Shown: in pieces, positions 9,358 to 17,555 of the stretch | Position numbering within the stretch: the stretch's first letter is position 1 | How the letters are laid out: each line of letters opens with the position of its first letter | Assembly (NCBI RefSeq): GCF_001546855.1 | Contig: NZ_KQ958147.1 | Coordinates: 1 to 50,777, forward strand | Origin: Megasphaera sp. MJR8396C | GTDB taxonomy: Bacteria; Bacillota; Negativicutes; Veillonellales; Megasphaeraceae | DNA: 50,777 bases | Direction: 5' to 3' | The notes under the pieces: generated by a model | Told to the model about the DNA's origin: nothing | What the model saw: only the letters and a program-made list of their open reading frames with translations | Databases searched by the model: none | Program-made: the position numbers and the translations under genes

Positions 9358-9726
9358 ATGACTAAAGAAGAAATCATGCAGGCCATTGAAAACATGACCG
9401 TTCTCGAACTTTCCGAACTCGTAAAAGAAATGGAAGAAAAATTCGGCGTTTCCGCTGCTGCTCCGGTTGCCGTTGCTGCTGCTCCGGCTGCTGGCGGTGC
9501 TGCTGCTGAAGAAAAATCCGAATTCGACGTCATCCTCGCTTCTGCTGGCGACAAAAAAATCGGCGTTATCAAAGTTGTCCGTGAAGTTACGGGCCTCGGC
9601 TTGAAAGACGCTAAAGCTCTCGTTGACGGCGCTCCTGCACCGGTCAAAGAAGGCGTTGCTAAAGCTGACGCTGAAGCTCTCAAAGCTCAGCTCGAAGAAG
9701 CCGGCGCTACTGTCGAACTCAAATAA
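9358..9726 (+). CDS. rplL: 50S ribosomal protein L7/L12
   Basis: A 122-residue stalk protein that recruits elongation-factor GTPases. It shows the N-terminal dimerisation helices ([20 protein letters not shown]), an Ala/Pro/Gly hinge around residues 38-53, and the globular C-terminal domain with [18 protein letters not shown] and [10 protein letters not shown] strong terminator follows; the rpoB gene that usually comes next is absent. Confidence 0.98.
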   Translation: MTKEEIMQAIENMTVLELSELVKEMEEKFGVSAAAPVAVAAAPAAGGAAAEEKSEFDVILASAGDKKIGVIKVVREVTGLGLKDAKALVDGAPAPVKEGVAKADAEALKAQLEEAGATVELK

Positions 9727-9745
9727 TTTCACTTTTGAAATTACG

Positions 9746-9777
9746 ATCCCTGCAACCTGTGGTTGCAGGGATTTTTT
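9746..9777 (+). terminator. Terminator of the ribosomal protein operon
   Basis: ATCCCTGCAAC and GTTGCAGGGAT form an 11-bp perfect stem with a five-base loop, followed by TTTTTT. Confidence 0.9.
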
Positions 9778-10048
9778 CATGTGCAAAAGGCTTGTTTGAT
9801 ACTCCTTTGATACTAAATTTTCGAAAAAGTGAAATCGATTGCTTTTCGTTTTAGGTAACATGGTTTTGCTGTTAGACATACGATAAATACATTGCTGGCG
9901 ATTTGTGATGGGTATTAGACATAAAGACTCATGAATGATAGACTGGGGTTAAGCGGTGACATAGCCGTGAAGAGTGATACGAAAATTTAATCCTATTCTT
10001 GGGTCAAACAAGGATTCGATTCTATTGGATATAATCAAGGAGGAAGAT
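9778..10048. other. Intergenic region before the flavodoxin gene
   Basis: I see no gene or RNA here. The region presumably holds the flavodoxin promoter, but no convincing -35/-10 pair was found. Confidence 0.5.
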
Positions 10049-10531
10049 ATGATGAATAAAGCATTAGTTGCATATTTCAGCGCCAGCGGTGTAACGGCAA
10101 AGGTTGCCGAAAAATTATCGCAGGCGATTGGCGCCGATCTTTTTGAAATCAAACCGGAAGTCCCTTACAAACCGGAAGATTTGAATTGGCAGAATGCCAA
10201 GAGCCGCAGCACACTTGAAATGAAGGATCCCGGCAGTCGTCCGGCCATTGCCGAAAAGGTCGTAAATATGAGCCAGTATGATGTCGTCTTTGTCGGTTTC
10301 CCTGTCTGGTGGTATCAGGAACCGTCGATTATAAACACATTTATGGAAAGCTATGATTTTAAGGGCAAAAAGGTCATTCCCTTTGCCACATCCGGCATGA
10401 GCCCCATTGGTGATTCTGGCAAGAATATGCAGGCCTTGGCACCGGGAGCCGCTGTCGCTGAAGGAAAACGCTTCCCGAGCAATGTATCGGCCGATGAATT
10501 GAAGGAATGGGCTGTAAAAAACAGTCAGTAA
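10049..10531 (+). CDS. Flavodoxin
   Basis: A 160-residue flavodoxin-family protein that would bind FMN and carry electrons or reduce a substrate. The phosphate-binding loop is YFSASGVTAKVAEKL near the N-terminus. The segment FVGFPVWWYQEPSIINTFM (about residues 88-106) is the flavin-stacking loop of the long, YqiG/Flavodoxin_4-like type. I start at the first ATG after AAGGAGG; an open frame extends 25 codons upstream without a ribosome-binding site. It is followed 46 bases later by a quinone-reductase-like gene, so the two probably form an operon. Confidence 0.9.
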   Translation: MMNKALVAYFSASGVTAKVAEKLSQAIGADLFEIKPEVPYKPEDLNWQNAKSRSTLEMKDPGSRPAIAEKVVNMSQYDVVFVGFPVWWYQEPSIINTFMESYDFKGKKVIPFATSGMSPIGDSGKNMQALAPGAAVAEGKRFPSNVSADELKEWAVKNSQ

Positions 10532-10577
10532 GATTGTATCGACAGTTAACTTTATTTCCTAATGAAGGGAGACGACA

Positions 10578-11138
10578 ATGATGAAAACCTTGATTATTTC
10601 CGGCCATCCGGACCTCTCGACGTCGGTAGCGAATCAGACGATCCTGGAAGAGCTTGAAAAAGCCCTTCCGGACGCAGAAATCCGTAAGCTGGATCAGCTC
10701 TATCCGGATGCCGTCATCGATGTAGAAGCTGAACAGAAGGCTTTGCTGGAGGCTGATCTCATCGTCTGGCAGTTCCCATTCTGGTGGTATTCCCTGCCTT
10801 GGCTCATGAAGAAGTGGCTCGACGAAGTATTCCTTCATGGTTTTTCCCATGGATCTACGGCAAAACTCGGCGGGAAAAAACTGCTCGTATCTTTTACGAC
10901 GGGAGCGCCGGCCGAAGCGTATACCGGAGGCGAAGGATCCCTTGGTGATATCCAAAAGATGGTGGAAATATTCCCGGCGACAGCGATCCTCTGCGGTCTC
11001 GATTACCAAGGGGCACTCTATGTCCATGGTGTCGGCTATACAACTCGTGATGATGAAGCGAAGACTGAATCTCAGAGAGCGGACGCGAAAGCCTATGCAG
11101 CGAAATTGATTGCTCGGATTCAGGAAATTACCGGTTAA
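10578..11138 (+). CDS. NAD(P)H dehydrogenase (quinone)/flavodoxin-fold oxidoreductase
   Basis: A 186-residue member of the DT-diaphorase-like family (MdaB/KefF/YwrO type). The N-terminal ISGHPDLSTSVANQTI is the FMN-binding loop. WQFPFWWYSLPWLMKKWLDE (about residues 64-83) is the family hallmark, and FTTGAPAEAYTGGEG follows. The likely reaction is two-electron reduction of quinones or other electrophiles by NAD(P)H in the cytoplasm. It is paired with the preceding flavodoxin gene. GAAGGGAG precedes the ATG. Confidence 0.93.
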   Translation: MMKTLIISGHPDLSTSVANQTILEELEKALPDAEIRKLDQLYPDAVIDVEAEQKALLEADLIVWQFPFWWYSLPWLMKKWLDEVFLHGFSHGSTAKLGGKKLLVSFTTGAPAEAYTGGEGSLGDIQKMVEIFPATAILCGLDYQGALYVHGVGYTTRDDEAKTESQRADAKAYAAKLIARIQEITG

Positions 11139-11165
11139 TCTTTAATGATATATTTAGCAATGATG

Positions 11166-11203
11166 AAAAGCGTGTCTTTCTTTTGAGAGAGACATGCTTT
11201 TTT
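11166..11203 (+). terminator. Terminator after the quinone-reductase gene
   Basis: AAAAGC-GTGTCTTTC pairs with GAGAGAGACATGCTTTT and continues in T residues, with minor mismatches. Confidence 0.8.
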
Positions 11204-11337
11204 GGAAGAAAGAAGATTTTCTTGTTGGCGAATGAAGCTTATTCTTGACGAACAGATGGTTCTTCATGATAAAATACAGCCATATACAGATGTATTTTTC
11301 ACGGTATTTCAGTGTAACAGAAGAAGGAGGGATTTTT

Positions 11338-12309
11338 GTGTTGCATAAGAAGGTGTTACGAATTTCGGCTATCGGTGTCTGCCTGATCAGCATGACTTTC
11401 GCCGTCTCTGCCGAAGAACTATATCTCCCGAAACATGGTCTGGCCTTACGGGGTATGGCGCAGCAGGAATACATTGATAAGGCTGCTGGTGATCTCTTTG
11501 CCGGCCGAAATCAGAAGCCCTTTGTCCTGCCTGATGGCTGGCAGCGTCAGGATAAAACGGTCAGCGGGGTCGTAATTGAGAAATATACCAATACAAAATC
11601 TGATTCGGATAAGGTTCTCTTGCAGCTCCACGGAGGAGGCTATGTTCTTGGCATGAGTGACGGCCATCGGCTTATGGCTTTGAAGCAGGCAGCCTTGATG
11701 GATGCCAAAGAGGCTTATTGCGTCAATTATAGACTCGCGCCGAACCATGTCTACCCAGCGGCTCTCGATGATGCCCTGGCGACCTACGAGTCGCTCCTCG
11801 ACAGCGGAATCAAGGCGGAAAACATCGTATTAGTCGGTGATTCAGCCGGCGGTAACCTGGCCATTGCCCTGACACTCTATTTGCGAGATCATCAAAAAGC
11901 ACTGCCTCGCCTGTTGGTGCTCCAGTCGCCGTGGACGGATTTCAACACGACCTTGGCGTCACGAATCTATAACAATCGAAAAGATCAGATTTTAGGCCAG
12001 GGAACGCCCCTCAATAAGGCCGTCAAAGAGCCGGCCTATGCTGGGAACCTTTCCCTTTCCGATCCGCGGCTGTCGCCGATTTATGCCGATTTAAAGGGGC
12101 TTCCGCCGATGCTGATCCAGACCGGCGGTCATGAAATCTTCCTGACGGAGAATCAGAAATTTATGGAAAAAGCCATTGATGACGGCGTCGAAGTGACGAT
12201 GACCGTCTATCCCGACATGCCTCATGACTTTGCCCTTTGCTTACCGGATCTCGATGCATCGGTAGCGTCCTTACAAGAAATAGGGACGTTTGCCAAGCGG
12301 CATTTTTAG
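11338..12309 (+). CDS. Exported alpha/beta-hydrolase esterase (HSL family)
   Basis: A 323-residue protein that probably hydrolyses short acyl esters outside the cytoplasm. A signal peptide of about 25 residues (basic start, hydrophobic core, VSA-EE cleavage site) is visible. The hormone-sensitive-lipase features are all present: oxyanion HGGGY at His98, nucleophile Ser169 in GDSAGG, an Asp in the DPRLSP..DL region or close by, and His296 in PHDFAL. I choose GTG 11338, seven bases after AAGGAGG; TTG 11341 is possible. An open frame of 31 codons upstream lacks a ribosome-binding site. It may be a peptidoglycan- or xylan-deacetylating esterase, but the substrate is unknown. Confidence 0.9.
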   Translation: MLHKKVLRISAIGVCLISMTFAVSAEELYLPKHGLALRGMAQQEYIDKAAGDLFAGRNQKPFVLPDGWQRQDKTVSGVVIEKYTNTKSDSDKVLLQLHGGGYVLGMSDGHRLMALKQAALMDAKEAYCVNYRLAPNHVYPAALDDALATYESLLDSGIKAENIVLVGDSAGGNLAIALTLYLRDHQKALPRLLVLQSPWTDFNTTLASRIYNNRKDQILGQGTPLNKAVKEPAYAGNLSLSDPRLSPIYADLKGLPPMLIQTGGHEIFLTENQKFMEKAIDDGVEVTMTVYPDMPHDFALCLPDLDASVASLQEIGTFAKRHF

Positions 12310-12385
12310 CACAATACATAAGATTGTGTGGGCGGAATGCAGGAGAGACTATCTGGATCCGTGACGGGCGACAATAACATATTCT

Positions 12386-12420
12386 TGCAGCTATCTCTGG
12401 CGATAGCTGCATTTTTTTTT
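12386..12420 (+). terminator. Esterase terminator, left edge of the A/T-rich island
   Basis: GCAGCTATC and GATAGCTGC form a perfect 9-bp stem followed by nine T residues. Base composition changes just beyond it. Confidence 0.88.
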
Positions 12421-13157
12421 CGATCGTCGGTTTATACCCTTCGGACAATCTTTTTCAAATGAGGCTAACAAAAATAAAATAATTATTAAATCTTCATACT
12501 TGAGCACTAGAATACTACCACACCACTTGTTTTTTTGAGGTAAAAAAACTATAATTAGGGTAAAGTGAATATTCGCTAATATCATTACAGTTATTAATAA
12601 TCGTAATTGTTCTAACTCCTGTTTGGAGGTGTGTTTTGATCAGATAAATATAAGCGACTTGTATTGAAGGTTTATGGAAGGCTCGATATTTACTGTTTTG
12701 CCTAAATAAAGCGGATCTTTAGAGATTATGTTTTGGGATAACTTCATGGGCTCCGATACTGGTGAAAAATATGTGGCAAACGAATGTTATCGAGGGTACG
12801 TTTTTAGCGGGATTTAACAAATAAAAATGATACACTGGATTTCTTGAGATTCATGAATAATATCTTGGATGACAGTGGAAGTTTTGATTGATAAAGATCC
12901 TGAATACCAAGCTGTGATAACGGTGATGAGAATCAGCGGCGCCGGTTATCAAATTCAAAAAAGTGTAAAACATTTTGAAATATAGAAGTGCAGGCAGTAA
13001 TTTTGTGTATGGGGGTACGAAAAAAGACTTTGTCAGATAGTAATGGGTTATGTATTGCGTTTTCATTGACGACTCCCAAGTAAGTGAAACCATTAAAATT
13101 AAAATTTTTTTAGTATGCTTTCATGAGTTAATTTATAAAATAAGGGGAAGATAAATT
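12421..13157. other. A/T-rich non-coding stretch at the island's left end
   Basis: About 740 bases of low-G+C sequence without a supported gene. The only protein-like item is a 38-codon frame at 12869-12985. No tRNA, integrase or terminal repeat was found. It must contain the promoter of the first LarA-like gene; TTGACG near 13068 is a candidate -35 box but no good -10 box matches it. Confidence 0.5.
12869..12985 (+). pseudogene. Small unrecognised reading frame (38 codons)
   Basis: ATG 12869 to TAG 12985 encodes MTVEVLIDKDPEYQAVITVM and a further 18 residues. The composition looks protein-like, but there is no ribosome-binding site and the frame is closed just upstream by TGA. It may be the tail of a decayed gene or a chance frame. 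Confidence 0.2.
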
Positions 13158-14471
13158 ATGAACGATGACGTAATTAGAAACATATGTAAAGACATTTCTG
13201 TTCCTAAAATGATTAAGGTAAGACAACATTTCGTAGAGGATAATATTTCACCCCAAGATATACCGGACGTGGTTCAGGAATGCTTAAAACGTGATGCGAT
13301 TTCTTCGCAGATTAAGCCCGGCATGGCTATTGCTATTACCTGTGGCAGTCGAGGTGTTGCCAATATCAATATTATCATTAAAGCAGTTGTCGATTATGTG
13401 AAAAAATTAGGAGCCAACCCCTTTATCTTTCCGGCAATGGGCAGTCACGGTGGTGCGACGGCAGAAGGTCAGCTTCAAATTGTAAATGGCTATGGGGTGA
13501 CGGAAGAAGCGATGGGCTGCCCTATAAAAGCATCTATGGAAACGAAGCAAATTGCGACTACCGATGATGGGCGCCCTGTATTTATTGATAAATATGCGTC
13601 GGAAGCAGACGGAATCATTTTAGTTGGGCGCATTAAAGCGCATACGCAGTTTGTAGGTCCTTATGAAAGCGGCCTTATGAAAATGGCGGTTATTGGCATG
13701 GGGAAACAACATGGGGCGGAAAGTGTTCATGCCCAGGGCTTTAAAAATATGGCCAAGAATATACGGCGATATGGTAAGGCCATTTTGAAAAATGCTCCCG
13801 TCATTTGTGGTATTGGTACTATTGAAAACGCGTATGATCAGACGTATAAACTGGCAGCGCTTACACCAGAAGAAATTATTCAGCAAGAACCGGATTTATT
13901 GAAAGAAGCTAAAAAAATAATGGGCCATATTTTAATTGACGATGCAGATGTATTGATCGTTGATCAAATTGGCAAAAACATTAGTGGTGATGGGATGGAT
14001 CCCAATGTTTCCGGAACACTTCCAAGAGAAACCGGTGTTCCGCGTGGCGAAGATGGATCGGACCCGAAGATCAGCAACTTCCACGCGAATCGAGTTATTG
14101 TATTGGATTTAACGGAAGAAACGCACGGCAATGGGAATGGATTAGGATTAGCCGATATCACTACAAAACGCTGTGTGGATAAGGTCATTGATGAAATGGC
14201 ATATCCGAATGCTATCACGGCTACTTTGATAGAAATGGTTAAACAGCCACTTTGCGTGTCTAATGATAAATTAGCGATTCAGGTTGCCATTAAAACTTGT
14301 GTTGGGGCCGATAAGCAGGCACCTCGAATCATCCGGATAAAAAATACGATGGAAATTCAAGAAATTGAAGTATCCGAAGCTTTACTTCCAGAAGTACAGG
14401 CCAATGAAAATCTGGAAATCATTGGAGAATTAGCCCCCATGTCTTTGGATGATAAAGGTAATTTATTTTAA
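13158..14471 (+). CDS. LarA/DUF2088-family protein, copy 1 (hydroxyacid racemase/epimerase-like)
   Basis: A 437-residue protein of the lactate racemase N-terminal (DUF2088) superfamily. Characterised members use a nickel-pincer nucleotide to racemise or epimerise 2-hydroxy acids, including aldonates. Here the N-terminal domain has TCGSRGVANINII and PAMGSHGGATAEGQ, and the central block GRIKAHTQF..ESGLMKMAVIGMGKQHGA carries His and Lys residues in the region of the LarA ligands. Exact ligand equivalence was not established. No larB, larC or larE cofactor gene is in the window. A copy about 93 percent identical by hand count (32 differences) lies at 17556. Role in 2-epimerising a sugar acid is inferred. 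A weak GGGGAAG site precedes the ATG. Confidence 0.8.
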   Translation: MNDDVIRNICKDISVPKMIKVRQHFVEDNISPQDIPDVVQECLKRDAISSQIKPGMAIAITCGSRGVANINIIIKAVVDYVKKLGANPFIFPAMGSHGGATAEGQLQIVNGYGVTEEAMGCPIKASMETKQIATTDDGRPVFIDKYASEADGIILVGRIKAHTQFVGPYESGLMKMAVIGMGKQHGAESVHAQGFKNMAKNIRRYGKAILKNAPVICGIGTIENAYDQTYKLAALTPEEIIQQEPDLLKEAKKIMGHILIDDADVLIVDQIGKNISGDGMDPNVSGTLPRETGVPRGEDGSDPKISNFHANRVIVLDLTEETHGNGNGLGLADITTKRCVDKVIDEMAYPNAITATLIEMVKQPLCVSNDKLAIQVAIKTCVGADKQAPRIIRIKNTMEIQEIEVSEALLPEVQANENLEIIGELAPMSLDDKGNLF

Positions 14472-15044
14472 TGAACAAGTGTGATTGCCGAGAATAAAAA
14501 ACGGATATTTAGATGACCGACCGGATTGTGCAAAATTATTTTTTCAGGGGTAAGCGATTGCTGTAAGAGAAATGATTCTGTTTTAGCGGCTAAAAGACAC
14601 CTGTAGTTGGACTACTCGTTTTACGAGCAGTCCAACTACAGGTGTCTTTTTTCAGATAGAAAATGGGGTAGGACGAATTGTTGCTGGAGTATGCATATGG
14701 CGATTATTGTTCGCAGTTTTGATGATGGTAAGACGAGATACTGTCATAGGGCTTGTTGCTTTGAGATAAAAATTATTCTGAAAGCCAAGGGGCGTATTCG
14801 ATAATCTCATTGTATATGTTGTGTTTAGTAATTTTACAACATAATTTTAATGATATGTATTTTAGAAATTAGTGAATAAATATAAAGTTATTATATCAAG
14901 ACAGGTGTGTTAACGGGCGTGAATCCCGTTCCTAAAAAAATAAATTAATTTTTTTGAATATTTTCATATCGACGATAAAATGACATGACTGAATATCGTT
15001 GTTAATGAAAAGTTATATGAATGGGGCATGCTGGTGCAATTCTA
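14472..15044. other. Intergenic region with long terminator hairpin
   Basis: About 570 bases without a supported gene. It contains a very long hairpin at 14592-14650 and a small AACGGG/CCCGTT hairpin at about 14912-14930 followed by A/T-rich sequence. A 65-codon frame overlapping the long hairpin is not credible as a gene. Confidence 0.6.
14592..14655. terminator. Exceptionally long hairpin terminator
   Basis: Arms 14592-14613 and 14629-14650 pair perfectly over 22 bases. They are extended inward by one A-C mismatch and five more pairs (CTCGT/ACGAG) around a TTT loop, and a T tract follows. It can stop transcription of the first LarA-like gene and separates it from the uxaA-like operon. Confidence 0.88.
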
Positions 15045-15073
15045 TTGACTTTATCACGTAAAAGCCGGATAAT
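15045..15073 (+). promoter_or_regulatory. Promoter of the uxaA-like operon
   Basis: TTGACT and GATAAT are separated by 17 bases, about 50 bases before the first gene. A candidate operator starts directly at the end of the -10 box. Confidence 0.65.
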
Positions 15074-15096
15074 ACGTATATAAGTATTAATACGTA
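15074..15096 (+). promoter_or_regulatory. Candidate operator (ACGWATWTAAG motif), site 1
   Basis: ACGTATATAAG directly follows the -10 box, and a second TACGTA follows 13 bases later. The motif resembles sites at 23774 and 30765 near other island promoters, suggesting a shared regulator. Confidence 0.4.
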
Positions 15097-15121
15097 AATA
15101 AAAACGAAAAGGGGTAGTGCT

Positions 15122-15418
15122 ATGGTAAATGGAATGATTATCGATGCAAAAGACAACGTTGGAGTTGTTATTGAACCGGTAAAAAAAGGCAGTAAGATTG
15201 TATATCTTGATAGTAATAAAAATGTCGTTGAAGTAAGTGCTGTGGATGATATTAAAATTTATCATAAATTTGCAGTTAAAAATATTGAGGAAAATCAACC
15301 GATTGTCAAATACGGTGAACACATTGGGCTTGCTGCGTATACGATTCAACAAGGGTCGCATGTACATGTCCATAATGTTAAAAGTGCTAGAGAAGATTTA
15401 GAACATCGGGAGGTATAA
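15122..15418 (+). CDS. UxaA-type dehydratase small subunit (SAF domain)
   Basis: A 98-residue stand-alone SAF domain, equivalent to the N-terminal part of altronate/galactarate dehydratases or the small subunit of split enzymes such as sulfolactate sulfo-lyase. It contains the typical HKFAVKNIEENQPIVKYGE core and ends near HVHNVKS, a stretch that in the family supplies metal-binding histidines. With the large subunit two bases downstream it would form an iron-dependent hydrolyase. The substrate is most likely a sugar acid given its neighbours. GGGGTAGTG precedes the ATG. Confidence 0.88.
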   Translation: MVNGMIIDAKDNVGVVIEPVKKGSKIVYLDSNKNVVEVSAVDDIKIYHKFAVKNIEENQPIVKYGEHIGLAAYTIQQGSHVHVHNVKSAREDLEHREV

Positions 15419-15420
15419 AA

Positions 15421-16581
15421 ATGGAATTTTTAGGATATAAACGTCCGGACGGACGAGTAGGTGTTCGTAATAATGTATTAATTTTGCCGGCCAGTGTATG
15501 TGCATCGGATACTACGAGAATTATTTCACAAAAAGTAGAAGGCACCGTTACTTTTAATAATCAAAACGGGTGTTCTCAGGTACCGTCTGACCAGCAGCTT
15601 ACGATGGATGTTATGGCAGGATTTGCGGCAAACCCCAATATCTATGGGACGGTTGTTGTATCACTGGGATGCGAAAACTGTCAGATGGATTTAGTGGTAA
15701 AAGCTATTCAGGAACGAACGAATAAACCGATTAAGCAGGTTATTATCCAAGAATCGGGCGGAACTATTAAAGCTATTGAAAAAGCCGTTAAGTTTGCAGA
15801 AGATATGGTCCGGGAAGCAAGCCTGGTGCAGCGAGAAAAAGTTGATATTTCACATCTTATCGTAGGTACAAACTGTGGCGGGTCTGACCCGACTTCCGGG
15901 TTAGCTTCGAATCCGGTAGTTGGCGATCTTAGTGATCGACTGGTAGATCTGGGCGCAACATCTATTTTGAGTGAAACGACTGAATTCATCGGTGCTGAAC
16001 ATATTTTAGCCAGACGTGCTAAAAATGAAGAAGTAAAACAGCGTATTTTTGATATAGTTCATCGATATGAAAAATCTTTGCAACTGGTTGGGGAAGAAGT
16101 TCGTGAAGGGAACCCGTCTCCGGGAAATAAAGAAGGTGGCCTTACGACCTTGGAAGAAAAGTCTTTAGGCTGCATTCATAAGGGCGGTCATCGCGTGATC
16201 AATGCTGTATACGATTATGCAAAGCAAATCGATGATCATGGGTTGGTTATTATGGACACCCCGGGCAATGACTTTTCCTCCGTTGCCGGAATGGTAGCGG
16301 GCGGCTGTCAAGTTGTTGTATTTACGACCGGCAGAGGCAATGTCATGGGAAATCCGATTGTTCCTGTTTTTAAACTCACAGGAAATAAAATTACCTATGC
16401 TAATATGGAAGATAATATGGATTTTAATGCAAGTCCGGTCATCTATGGTGAAAAAACGATTGAAGAATTAGGCGAAGAATTACTTCACAAAACGATTGAG
16501 GTTGCTAACGGCAAGAAAACTAAATCGGAAGAATTAGGTTATATGGAAATCGCGATTGCTCGTGTTTGTAACTACGTTTAA
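15421..16581 (+). CDS. UxaA-type dehydratase large subunit
   Basis: A 386-residue catalytic subunit of the altronate/galactarate dehydratase superfamily. It begins FLGYKRPDGRVGVRNNVLILP, the usual entry motif (given here in part), then GCSQV and SLGCENCQMD near residue 80, and GTNCGGSDPTSGLASNP near residue 150, whose cysteines are conserved. The reaction would be dehydration of an aldonate or aldarate to a 2-keto-3-deoxy acid. It lies two bases after the SAF gene, with GGGAGG inside that gene's end. Alternatives in the same family are (2R)-sulfolactate sulfo-lyase and galactarate dehydratase; the sugar-acid context favours an aldonate. Confidence 0.88.
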   Translation: MEFLGYKRPDGRVGVRNNVLILPASVCASDTTRIISQKVEGTVTFNNQNGCSQVPSDQQLTMDVMAGFAANPNIYGTVVVSLGCENCQMDLVVKAIQERTNKPIKQVIIQESGGTIKAIEKAVKFAEDMVREASLVQREKVDISHLIVGTNCGGSDPTSGLASNPVVGDLSDRLVDLGATSILSETTEFIGAEHILARRAKNEEVKQRIFDIVHRYEKSLQLVGEEVREGNPSPGNKEGGLTTLEEKSLGCIHKGGHRVINAVYDYAKQIDDHGLVIMDTPGNDFSSVAGMVAGGCQVVVFTTGRGNVMGNPIVPVFKLTGNKITYANMEDNMDFNASPVIYGEKTIEELGEELLHKTIEVANGKKTKSEELGYMEIAIARVCNYV

Positions 16582-16607
16582 GGGGTAACAGAAGGGAGAC
16601 GATATTC

Positions 16608-17495
16608 GTGAAAAAAGCGGAATACTTAACGCCTGTCATTACGGCTTTTGATAAAAATGGAAATATTGATGAAAATGCTAATAAGGCAGTATATGACTAT
16701 TTAATTGACCGTGGGGTTGATGGAATTGTTGTCATGGGAAGTACAGGAGAATTTTTTGCCATGACGATGGAACAAAAAAAATTGCTGATTGATGTGGCTG
16801 TTTCGCATATCAATAAACGCGTTAAGTGTTACATTGGCACCGGATGCATGAGTGCGAAAGAAACGATTGAGCTCTCAAACTATGCTTTGAACCGTGGTGC
16901 AGATGCGGTTATGATCATTGGCCCATATTATTTCTCGATGGGCGAACGGCAAATTGAAGCTTATTATGACCAGATTGCTCCTCAGATAAACGGACCTATC
17001 TTTATTTATAACTATCCGGGTGCTTCGGGCTATGATATGACTCCGGCGGTTACGCTTTCCTTGCTGAAAAAATATAAAAATATCACCGGCTATAAGGAGA
17101 CTGTCGATAATTTTAGCCATACAAGAAGCATTATTGAAGCGGTAAAAGAAGAGTTCCCCGATTTTATTGTGTATTCCGGTTTTGATGAAAACTTAGTTCA
17201 TACAATGCTGAGCGGCGGTAATGGCTGTATCGGCGGGTTGTCTAACATTGCGCCGGAAGTGTGTGCAGCATGGGTAAAAGCAATCAATGATAAGGATTTG
17301 GAAATGATTGAAGTTTTCCAGAAAAAGATCAATGCATTAATGGCTTTTTATGCCGTTGAACAACCCTTTCTCCCCGCTATGAAACATGCCATGATACTGC
17401 GTGGTTTGCCGCTCGATGCTCATTGTATTGAATTTGCGGCAGTCACACCGAATCAGGTGGAAAAAGTTAAAGATATTTTAAGTATGATTGAATAA
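16608..17495 (+). CDS. DHDPS-family aldolase/dehydratase (YjhH/YagE-like)
   Basis: A 295-residue class I TIM-barrel of the DapA/NanA family. It has GSTGEFFAMT near residue 45 (carboxylate-binding), the catalytic Tyr in YNYPGASGYDMTP near residue 135, and the Schiff-base Lys163 in ITGYKETVDN. Family members in sugar-acid operons cleave 2-keto-3-deoxy acids to pyruvate plus an aldehyde, or dehydrate them to a semialdehyde. Proximity to a YjhG-type xylonate dehydratase suggests cleavage of 2-keto-3-deoxyxylonate to pyruvate and glycolaldehyde, as YjhH/YagE do in E. coli. The start is GTG, after GAAGGGAG. Confidence 0.87.
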   Translation: MKKAEYLTPVITAFDKNGNIDENANKAVYDYLIDRGVDGIVVMGSTGEFFAMTMEQKKLLIDVAVSHINKRVKCYIGTGCMSAKETIELSNYALNRGADAVMIIGPYYFSMGERQIEAYYDQIAPQINGPIFIYNYPGASGYDMTPAVTLSLLKKYKNITGYKETVDNFSHTRSIIEAVKEEFPDFIVYSGFDENLVHTMLSGGNGCIGGLSNIAPEVCAAWVKAINDKDLEMIEVFQKKINALMAFYAVEQPFLPAMKHAMILRGLPLDAHCIEFAAVTPNQVEKVKDILSMIE

Positions 17496-17555
17496 GTTAT
17501 TTTATAAAACCTATAGGGTCAGATGGATTTATAAGGAGAAAGGAATGATGGATTT

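Noticed and set aside
14607-14804. A 65-codon open frame after the first LarA-like gene
   Set aside because: It begins inside the long terminator hairpin and has no ribosome-binding site or recognisable content.
15122-16581. Reading the split dehydratase as sulfolactate sulfo-lyase (SuyAB)
   Set aside because: The subunit split fits, but no sulfonate transport or sulfite genes are nearby while sugar-acid genes abound. Kept only as an alternative.
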